Of a stretch of 64,000 bases of DNA, positions 56,323-64,000 are shown in pieces. The notes below the pieces were generated by a model that worked only from the letters and a program-made list of their open reading frames with translations, was not told the origin of the DNA and made no database searches. The position numbers and the translations under genes are program-made. Numbering within the stretch: the first letter of the stretch is position 1; each line of letters begins with the position of its first letter. Origin of the DNA: Diphasiastrum complanatum (lineage: Eukaryota; Streptophyta; Lycopodiopsida; Lycopodiales; Lycopodiaceae). The DNA is taken from positions 22,884,178-22,948,177 of the forward strand of contig CM055107.1 of NCBI GenBank assembly GCA_029204225.1, written 5' to 3'.

Positions 56323-56468
56323 GTAGGCTTCCACATTAAGAAAATTCAAAAGAAACAAATCCGTTCGCGAAACAAACTAGTTCGCAACATGGTATTAGAG
56401 CCCTCAAGTTACCACGAAATGATATAACAAAACATGAGGTTATCGCTATTGATATCTGAATAGTGATT
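56323..56468 (+). mobile_element. Copia B copy 2, LTR tail, primer site and leader (left of nested element)
   Basis: This holds the last ~67 bases of the B LTR, TGGTATTAGAGCC and 66 bases of leader ending TAGTGATT. The leader resumes at 62306 after element A; without A the two sides match copy 1 around 54605. Confidence 0.85.
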
Positions 56469-57150
56469 TGTAAAAATTACAGCAATTAAAGATCCTAAAA
56501 CACTTGAAATGATGAGGGAAACAATAGATTATGATCTCATAAGATTAGCACAAGTTGAACCATCAAAATCCATCAAAAGTCTATGCTTGAACTTCACTAA
56601 ATGGCCCAAATCCTTGAAGAAGGCTTCACACGTGTGAAAGTACAGCCTCCCACAGTCTGAGTACTGTACACCAGACCTACATTCAATCCTATAATCATTA
56701 GTAATCACAAGAACTCAAAAGATTATGAACATAGAGAGCAATTGCACCATTATGAGAGAAAAGTCATGAAATTGCTTGATTGATTTTGGTGAGATATCAT
56801 CACCTATATATACATGATCCATCACGGTTTTGGGCAGGTATAAGTAGCCCTAAACCTATCCTTAATGCTAATTTTGGTGGATCTTTCATCCCTACCAAGT
56901 TAGGGTTGGAATCTTGGAGATCCCTCAACAATGCAAAAACTACCAAAAATAGCTCCTATTTTTTCTCTCTTATATCTAAGCATAATTTTGTCTCATTCCA
57001 AAGGTTCTAACACTTAGGTCTACTTGAGAACATCCTTATGAATGGAATCCTATGCTATTTGGCACGTGTGACGAGCCACATCATGAGCATCTAACTATTT
57101 ACAAGTCATATGACCAAAACTAGTCAAGCTAGAATTGTGAATTTTTAACA
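56469..57150 (-). repeat. 3' LTR of copia A
   Basis: 682 bp, with CACACGTGTG at 56627-56636 and GCACGTGTG at 57062-57070. It differs from the 5' LTR by scattered substitutions and small indels. Confidence 0.95.
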
Positions 57151-57178
57151 CTCCTCCTCACTATCTAGCTTGGTTCAA

Positions 57179-58124
57179 TCATTGCTTTACTAACAAAGCT
57201 TTGTACTCGGCCTCGGTTGAAGATAGAGATATAGTTTCTTGCTTTTTTGAAAGCCATGAAACCAAACCTTCTCCTATGAAAGTTGAATAGGCACTTGTTG
57301 ATTTCCTATCTCTCTTGTCCCCTGCAAAATTTGAATCACTAAATGCATGAAGGTTAATCACATCTCCTCTATATAGAATCCCAAAATCCAATGTACCCGA
57401 GATGTATCTTAGAATCCTCTTAGCCTTTTTCCAATGGATATTCAATGGCTTTTGCATGGATTAGCTCAACCTACATACACTAAAGCTAAGATCTGGTCTA
57501 GTTATAGTGATCCACATTAAGGAGCCTATAAGTTGCCTAAACAAATTGATGTCCATAAAGGATCTTTCATCATCTTCATTTGGCACTTTTACATCTTGCT
57601 CCATTGGTTGTCAACACGTTTGCATACTTCCATCTTAAACTTCTTCATAAGACTTTGATCATAGTTTACTTGACTTATAAAGATAAAATTAGACCCTCTA
57701 AGTACTCTATGCCTAAGATGAAGTGAAGACACCCTAGATCTACCATCTTGAACTCTAAGGATAGATCTATCTCTATTTCCACTAATGATGATGCCATCTA
57801 CATAAATGAGTAAAAGTACAATACGAACATCATCAAACTTAATGTAAAGAGTGGGATCATATTCACTTTTAACAAAAGAAAGTGAAATAAGATATCAATG
57901 TAGTCTTGAATTCCAAGATCTCAAGGCTTGCTTCAAGCCATAGATGCTTCTTTGGAGATGGCATAATTTGTTCTCCATTCTAGAATTGTGAATTTTTAAC
58001 ATTCAATTCAATTTCTAATCAGGGATTGTGTTTCCTTAGGTGACAACGCGAGTGCTTTTCAAGAAAGCATTAGAGACATCCATTTGACATAGGATCCATC
58101 CAAAATGTGATGAAAGTGCAATGA
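57179..58124 (-). pseudogene. Copia A RT (rest) and truncated RNase H
   Basis: After the 739-codon frame ends, RT continues in broken form: LCQMDVSNAFLKS, LCHLQRSIYGLKQALRSW, YDPTLYIKFDDVRIVLLLIYVDGIIISGN (the YVDD catalytic pair reads YVDG), then PLNIHWKKAKRILRYISGTL, SDSNFAGDKRDRKSTSAY and SWLSKKQETISLSSTEAEY (57457-57179). RNase H stops at EYKALLVKQ, with the rest deleted up to the polypurine tract. At 57978-57998 the sequence matches the LTR edge. Confidence 0.85.
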
Positions 58125-60344
58125 TTAGTTTATCGTGACCATCTTGGCCACGGGTGCAAAAGTTTCCTCATAGTCTATCCCTCTCTCTTGAGCATAACCT
58201 TTTGCAACTAATCTTGCTTTATGTTTGTTAACACTCCCATTTGCATTCAACTTAAGCTTGAAGGCCCACTTGCATCCTATTACATTCCTTTGAGGTCTCT
58301 CAACAAGCAACCAAGTTTCATTCTCAATCAAGGCATCATACTCATCAAACATAGCTTTATACCATTCTTTGGAGTTCAATGCATCTTCAACATTAGATGG
58401 TTCTTCAAAACTAGATAAAGCATAAGAAGTGGATGAGATACCCTCAACTTGCTGTCCTTTGCCTTGATATGTGAGCCTTGATGGTTCCACTTTTGCCCTT
58501 GAAGATCTCCTTGGTGTGATAGGTGGGTTTGGTGCTTGCTCCTCCATGAGCTCCTCCTCAAAACCAAGATTTTGCTCCTCGGCCATCTTCTTCTTGATTG
58601 TTGGAGCACTTGAGCCTTCTTCAAGCATATGCATATGATGTTCATCAAAGATAACATCCCTTGAAACAACAAATTTGCTCAAGGATGGGAGATAGACTTT
58701 GTAGCCCTTGCTTGAGCTTGCATATCCAAGCATGATCCCTCTTGTGGAAGATGGATCCTCCTTGGTTCTTGTTTCCAATGGCACATGCACATAACATATA
58801 CACCCAAAAACTTTCAAGTGATTAAGACTGGGTTTCTTTCCATACAACATCTCATAAGGAGTTTTGCCTTCAATTGCTTTGCAAGACACCCTATTCATCA
58901 AGTAGTTTGCACATACAAGAGACTCACCCCAAAAGGATTTGGACAAACAAGCATCTATTCTTAAAGCCTTAGAACATTCACATAATGTTCTATTCCTTCT
59001 TTCAGCAACTCCATTTTGTTGAGGAGTGTAAGGACAAAAAGTCTCTTTCTTGATCCCTTCCTCCTCACAAAAGGCCTTGAACTCATTGGAGATGAATTCT
59101 CCACCATTGTCACTTCTAAGAATCTTGATGCTATGATTATGATGCTTTTCCACAAACAACTTGAACTTTACAAAAGTATCAAATACTTGAGACTTGAAGG
59201 AAAGTAAGAACACCCAACAATATCTTGAGTAGTCATCAATCAAGGTTAAAAACATGGATGAACCTCCATTAGATTTGGTGCTATCAATGTGCACATCCGA
59301 GTGTATGAGTTCAAAAGGATGAGATGACTTTGTGATGGAGTTAGAAAACACCTTCTTATGTGCCTTGGATAAGGCACAAGCTTCACAAACCTTGTCTTCC
59401 TTCCCAATAGACCTTGGTAGGCCTAAAGCATACTCCTCCTTGATCATAGCCTCCATGGAACCTGAGTTGACATGTCCAAGTCTTTTATGCCATAAAGTAA
59501 AGGTAGATATCTTGCTCTTCTCGGCCAACATGACAACATTAGTATCCACAAATGCATCCAACTTATAAAGTTTGCCAAGTCTAGTGCCCTTAGCCACTAT
59601 CTTACCCTTCTTCTTGATGAAACATTCATTTGAAGCAAAGTCACCATTGAAACCATTGTCTACCATTTGGCCAACACTTAGTAGATTCTTTGTTATTGTA
59701 GGAATGTACAAAACACCTTCTATGTTGATCTTTTTGGAAGATCCTAGGCAAAGGGGAATGCTACCAACTCCTTCAATCTTACAAACTTCATCATTTGCTG
59801 TATAGATAGACTTTATAGGTTCATCATAAGATAAGAGAGAAGAGAAAAACTCCCTTTTACTAGTCATGTGTGAACTAGCACCCGAGTCAATCCACCAAGG
59901 ATCTTCTCCTTTGAAGCTTGTTGAAGAAAATATGGACATCATGAGAGAGTCCTCATGTGAACTCTCCTCCTCCTCCTCTTTGCTCATGTTGGCTTGGCTT
60001 TGATCTTGCTTCCTCTTGAAGCATTCCGAGGCATAATGCCCCATCTTGCTACAATAGTAGCACTTCACCTTTGATTTGTCCTTCTTGACTTTGGTGGTTG
60101 ATGGAGATGCCTTTGAGGGTCCTTCTTGATCCTCAAGCTTTGAAGACTTCTTGAATGGTGATCCTTTGCCTTTGGACTTGCCTTTGTCTTTGGTGAAGAG
60201 AGCTTGGTCATCTCCACCTTGGATGGATAGGCTCTTGCATTTGGCTCCTTCTTGATTCCTCGGCCATGAGTGTGCCTTGGAGTTTTTCAAGTATGGGTAG
60301 CTTACCCATAATTGCATATCCCTGAACCAAATTGTCAAATTCAA
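58125..60344 (-). CDS. Copia A polyprotein: gag C-terminus, protease, integrase, RT start
   Basis: 739 codons, the longest frame in the window. The first ~35 codons are gag in the wrong frame; sense resumes at about SIQGGDDQALFTKDKGK. Then zinc knuckle CYYCSKMGHYASEC (about residue 94), protease WWIDSGASSHMTS (about 153), NLLSVGQMVDNG, pre-integrase TFTLWHKRLGHVN, integrase HSDVHIDS, LIDDYSRYCWVFLL, RSDNGGEFISNEF and TPQQNGVAERRNRTLCE (catalytic D, D, E all present), C-terminal KTPYEMLYGKKPSLNHL, DPSSTRGIMLGYAS, and the RT lead-in KEWYKAMFDEYDAL, NVIGCKWAFKLK and EETFAPVAKMVT. It stops there. Protease and integrase look capable of activity as read. Confidence 0.9.
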   Translation of the reverse strand: MNLTIWFRDMQLWVSYPYLKNSKAHSWPRNQEGAKCKSLSIQGGDDQALFTKDKGKSKGKGSPFKKSSKLEDQEGPSKASPSTTKVKKDKSKVKCYYCSKMGHYASECFKRKQDQSQANMSKEEEEESSHEDSLMMSIFSSTSFKGEDPWWIDSGASSHMTSKREFFSSLLSYDEPIKSIYTANDEVCKIEGVGSIPLCLGSSKKINIEGVLYIPTITKNLLSVGQMVDNGFNGDFASNECFIKKKGKIVAKGTRLGKLYKLDAFVDTNVVMLAEKSKISTFTLWHKRLGHVNSGSMEAMIKEEYALGLPRSIGKEDKVCEACALSKAHKKVFSNSITKSSHPFELIHSDVHIDSTKSNGGSSMFLTLIDDYSRYCWVFLLSFKSQVFDTFVKFKLFVEKHHNHSIKILRSDNGGEFISNEFKAFCEEEGIKKETFCPYTPQQNGVAERRNRTLCECSKALRIDACLSKSFWGESLVCANYLMNRVSCKAIEGKTPYEMLYGKKPSLNHLKVFGCICYVHVPLETRTKEDPSSTRGIMLGYASSSKGYKVYLPSLSKFVVSRDVIFDEHHMHMLEEGSSAPTIKKKMAEEQNLGFEEELMEEQAPNPPITPRRSSRAKVEPSRLTYQGKGQQVEGISSTSYALSSFEEPSNVEDALNSKEWYKAMFDEYDALIENETWLLVERPQRNVIGCKWAFKLKLNANGSVNKHKARLVAKGYAQERGIDYEETFAPVAKMVTIN

Positions 60345-60816
60345 AGCTTAGTCTATTAAATATGAGTTGAACAAGCTCTTCATCCTTGATAGGATCACCT
60401 ATGAAGGCTAGCTCTTTGTTCAATTCCTTGACTCTTAGGACAAAAGTATGTGCACTCTCTCCTTTCTTTTGATAGCTTCTATAGATTTGATTCTTCAAAG
60501 CTAACATTCTATTTTGGTTCTTGGATTCATAGACCTTTTGCAAAGTCTCCCAAGCATCTTGAGCCAAAGTGCAATCTCCTACCTCTCTTAAGAGCTCATT
60601 TGCAACATTCATTTTTATGCAATGTAGTGCAACATTGCACCTCTTGATGTATTTGGCTTTTTCTTGAGGATGAATAGGTTCACCCTCCTTACCATTTACA
60701 ATTTCCATCAGATCTTGCATGATCATGATGGATTCCATTCTAACTTTCCATATGGAATAGTTAGTTTTGTTGAGTCTTTCATTAGTATCCAGAAGATATG
60801 CATTTATAGATGCCAT
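60208..60816 (-). CDS. Copia A gag N-terminal domain
   Basis: 202 codons from MASINAYLLDTNERLNKTNY, then WKVRMESIMIMQDLMEIVNG, RCNVALHCIKMNVANELLRE, AWETLQKVYESKNQN and LALKNQIYRS, the UBN2/DUF4219 capsid-type region of copia gag. The frame shifts into the 739-codon frame near 60240, so gag-pol is broken by one small indel. The start ATG at 60814-60816 lies about 800 bases after the primer site. Gag forms the virus-like particle around the element RNA. Confidence 0.9.
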   Translation of the reverse strand: MASINAYLLDTNERLNKTNYSIWKVRMESIMIMQDLMEIVNGKEGEPIHPQEKAKYIKRCNVALHCIKMNVANELLREVGDCTLAQDAWETLQKVYESKNQNRMLALKNQIYRSYQKKGESAHTFVLRVKELNKELAFIGDPIKDEELVQLIFNRLSFEFDNLVQGYAIMGKLPILEKLQGTLMAEESRRSQMQEPIHPRWR

Positions 60817-61614
60817 CTAGTCTCCTAATCAAGGACTTGACAAAAATGAAGGTTACTTCTATTGATTTGATTGAAGATCTACCTTATCCCACTTCTTAGG
60901 GACCTGAAAAGATCAGTAATAGACTTCCTATAACGATCTAAGAATGATCTCTAACAAAATCAAATCATAGAATACTAGAAACAATGCACTTGCTTGATTG
61001 AAATAGACAATACTAGTAGAATTGCCCCTCTTTCTATATAGAGCATTAAAGCTTCCGAATGATCTGATCAAGAGTGAATTTCAGCAACTTAATATACTTC
61101 CAAAATCACTTGTAAAAGATCTAAATGGAACTTAATGAGAATGCAGCACAATCTATTATCCAATCACAAGCAAAAAATGATCAAAATTGATGAAAATTTG
61201 ATCTAATTTGGTGCATAAGTCAAGCAATGGTTGGACTGAACCTAAATCACTTTAGGAGGTGTGTTCTACACCTTAGGATAGCCTTTAAGAGTCCCCAAAA
61301 CTCTGATCTTCCCTCTCCTTGAATGCTAAAAGGCCTCCTCTATGAAATCACCTCCAAAACTCGCTTAGAAATCAATGCTTGGAGCAAGCAAAACTTGCTA
61401 TCTTGGTAATGTGAATTGAATTCAGCTTTGCCTCTAGTTTTAGACACCTAAACACCTGAAAATGAAGTCACACAACACCAATCTCCAATGTATTTGACTC
61501 ACTTTGAGTTCTAGAATCAATGTTAGATGCTAAGATCCAATCTACACAAGATTTAGATCAAAACTTGTGATCAAATTGAATGAAAACCAAGGATTTAGCT
61601 CATTTCAGCCTTTA

Positions 61615-61627
61615 GGCTCTGATACCA
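61615..61627 (-). other. Primer binding site of copia A
   Basis: Minus strand reads TGGTATCAGAGCC directly after the 5' LTR end TTTTTACA. Confidence 0.95.
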
Positions 61628-62305
61628 TGTAAAAATTACAGCAAATAAGGATCCTAAAACTGAAATTATGAGGGAAACAATAGATTATGATCTCATAAGA
61701 TTAGCACAAGTTAAACCATCAAAATCCATCAAAAGTCTATGCTTGAACCTCACTAAATGGCCCAAATCCTTGAAGAAGGCTTCACACGTGTGAAAGTACG
61801 GCCTCCCACAGTTTGAGTACTATACACCAAACCTAGATTCAATCCTATAATCATTAGTAATCACAAGAACTCAAACAATTATGAACATAGAGAGCAATTG
61901 CACCATTATGAGAGAAAAATCATGAAATTGCTTGATTGATTTTGGTGAGATATCATCACCTATATATATATGATCCATCACGGTTTTGGGCAGGTATGAG
62001 TAGCCCTAAACCTATCCCTAATGCTAGTTCTGGTGTATCTTTCATCCCTACCAAGTTAGGGTTGGAATCTTGGAGATCCCTCAACAATGCAAAAATTACC
62101 AAAAATAGCTCCTAATTTTTCTCTCTTGTATCTAAGCATAATTTGGACTCATTCCAAAGGTTCTAACACTTAGGTCTACTTGAGAACATCCTTACAAATG
62201 GAATCCTATGCTATTTGGCACGTGTGACAAGCCACATCATGACTATCTAACTATTTACAAGTCATATGACCAAAACTAGTCAAGCTAGAATTGTGATTTT
62301 TAACA
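61628..62305 (-). repeat. 5' LTR of copia A
   Basis: 678 bp, partner of 56469-57150. CACACGTGTG at 61783-61792 and GCACGTGTG at 62218-62226 are at the same places as in the 3' LTR. Confidence 0.95.
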
Positions 62306-64000
62306 TGATTTTCTAGGCAACACAATATGGCTACAACGATCCAGACAAGAATAACAATCAATCTTGATGGCGCAAACTACAGGATATGGAAATTCAAACT
62401 CAAAATACTTCTGAAGGGCGAAGGCATCTGGTCGGTGACCGAACTTTCAAAGGTGCAGCCTCCTGAGGGAGACTCGAGGAGAGCTGAATGGACCAGAAAG
62501 GATGAGCATGCAATGGCGATCATCATTTCATCCATCAACGAAGATCTACTCATGCAGATTGAAGACTGCGAAAGCATCCATGCAGCATGGGATAGGTTAA
62601 AACATAAGTACAAAGTGAGGCCTACAGCTTCATTGATGCATCTTCACAATCTTCACATACGATGGGATGGCAACCAGTTGGATCAGCACGTTGAGAAGAT
62701 CAGAACGATCTTCGGTCAACTTGCTGCATCAGGACAGGAGCACCAGATCCCAACACCACAACAGCTGATGTACTTCATGAAGTCTCTACCTACGTCCTAT
62801 CAGCTATTGAGAATGCTCATACTGATCTACCAGATATGACATTCAACAAAGCAATCAGTCTTGTCACTGGCGAAAGTTTGATGAGGGACAAAATAGAAGG
62901 AAACAGTGATCAAGAGAAAGCACTCTTCACGAAAGGAAAGAAGAAGAACAAGAACAAACCTAGATTCAACAAGACAAAGTCTTCGAATCGACAATCTTCT
63001 TCCTGTGATCACTGTCACAAACCAGGATAGATAGGCATGCACTGCAAGAAGAAGGGCCATTCTGTATATGATTGCATATTCAACCCAAAAACAAAGAACA
63101 AAGCTAAGAAATCAGATGTTGCAGAGTCATCAAAAGATGCAGATAGAGGTGATGAAGCCTTCACAATACTTGATACAGCTTCGACGAGCTACACTAAACA
63201 AGACTATGTCGTAGTCATTGATTCAGGAGCAACATCACACATCACCTGCAACAAGAAAATCTTGATCGACTTCATAGAACTTGAAAACAACAAAGCAATG
63301 ATTCTAGGTGATGGGAGCAGACATGATGTCAAAGGCATCGGGGCTCTAGAACTGCGAACACTGTCAGGTCAAGCAAAGCTGCCAGGAGCACTCTACGTAC
63401 CTTCACTGAGAAAAGATCTACTATTAGTCTCCAAGATGACAGATCTTGGAATTCGAGTTTTATTCGATGGCAATACATGCCACATAATAAAAAAAATGAC
63501 AAACAAGTTGTTGACGGTTGGATGCAGAGAAGGAAATCTCTACCAAGCCAAGATAATCAGCAATTCTAATAGCATAATAAATGCATCAAACAATGAAGAT
63601 CAGCTCTGGCACAGGAGAATGTATCATCTGAACATGAGGAGCCTGTATGACATGTCCAAGAAAGACATAGTCACAGGTCTAAAAATACCAAGACCCGATA
63701 CTGAGTTCTGCGAAGCCTATCAGAAAGGCAAACAACATCGGAATCCATTCACACATGAGGGAAGAATAGCCAAAGAAGTTCTTGAGCTCATCCACTCAGA
63801 TGTCTGTGGATCGATGAAAATGGATTCGCTCTCAGGATCGAGGTATTTCCTGATGTTCATAGATGATTACAGCCGAATGACTACGATCTACTACCTGAAG
63901 AAAAAATCTAAAGTGTTTGACTCTTTCAAGAAGTTCATGGCATTTGAAGAGCGACACACCTCAAAGAAGATTCAGATCATCAGATCTGACAATGGATGTG
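62306..64000 (+). mobile_element. Copia B copy 2, internal region (right of nested element), cut by window end
   Basis: gag starts at 62327 (TINLDGANYRIWKFKLKILL) and stays open to 62839, longer than in copy 1, with AAWDRLKHKYKV and IRTIFGQLAASGQEHQ. A frameshift leads to 62836-63030 (Lys-rich linker and SSCDHCHKPG); a deletion has merged the two knuckles (KKKGHSVYDC follows at once). The protease site is DSGATSH (about 63219), intact, unlike copy 1. Then GALYVPSLRKDLLLVSKM, RMYHLNMRSLYDM, LELIHSDVCGSMKMDSL, LMFIDDYSRMTTIYYLKKKS and RSDNG at the edge. Better preserved than copy 1 but still with a stop after CHKPG. Confidence 0.9.

Larger units (their letters stand above)
56469..62305 (-). mobile_element. 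Copia element A, near complete, nested in copia B copy 2
   Basis: The two LTRs (56469-57150 and 61628-62305) are highly similar, ending TGTTAAAAAT...TTTTTACA in minus sense. A primer site at 61615-61627, gag, zinc knuckle, protease, integrase, RT pieces and half of RNase H follow in the right order, then a GAGGAGGAG polypurine tract at the 3' LTR. TGATT flanks the element on both sides (56464-56468 and 62306-62310), a 5-bp target duplication. The RT has lost segments, and RNase H is cut after SSTEAEYKAL, so it is no longer autonomous. The gag-pol frame needs one frameshift. Confidence 0.95.

Noticed and set aside
1-64000. CRISPR arrays, bacterial operons, rRNA or tRNA genes
   Set aside because: None seen; the repeats are LTRs, minisatellites or microsatellites. 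The tRNA-like strings are only short primer binding sites.

Overview
The window looks like nuclear DNA of a land plant with a large, retrotransposon-rich genome. The evidence is two spliced plant-type genes with GT-AG introns, plus many Ty1/copia and Ty3/gypsy LTR elements with plant-type initiator-Met primer binding sites (TGGTATCAGAGC). The long TE-filled intron suggests a lineage with big introns, such as a fern, lycophyte or gymnosperm, but the sequence alone does not fix the species.

Host genes. (1) A V-type H+-ATPase proteolipid subunit c gene lies on the minus strand in three exons (23055-22974, 15626-15341, 14945-14819) that join in phase to 164 residues. Its first intron is 7.35 kb and holds a copia LTR/gag fragment and a gypsy chromovirus fragment. 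(2) A tetraspanin gene lies on the plus strand in two exons (49862-50359, 50478-50780), giving 266 residues around a 118-bp intron.

Layout. 1-9600: three related copia-like elements in which the reverse transcriptase region is replaced by an unrecognised sequence; one (3919-8313) sits inside another with an ATAAT target duplication. 9600-13200: low-complexity and duplicated DNA, then gag fragments in opposite orientations. 13200-24640: the V-ATPase gene. 24645-27500: minus-strand copia and gypsy remnants and an LTR fragment. 27500-36560: plus-strand gypsy remnants and an LTR 3' end. 36560-39690: no recognised gene. 39700-45915: minus-strand copia remnants and a plus-strand gag fragment. 45916-52700: quiet DNA around the tetraspanin gene. 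52733-53947: a (GT)37 tract beside a broken PIF1-type helicase that may mark a Helitron 3' end. 54100-64000: two copies of a copia family (B) in tandem, the second split by a nearly complete minus-strand copia (A, 56469-62305) with matched LTRs, a primer site and a TGATT target duplication.

Nearly all transposon coding regions carry stops, frameshifts or deletions. The two host genes are intact as read. The most unusual signal is the RT-replacing segment shared by the elements in the first 9.6 kb; it stays open for about 270-360 codons in two of them and I could not assign it to a family.
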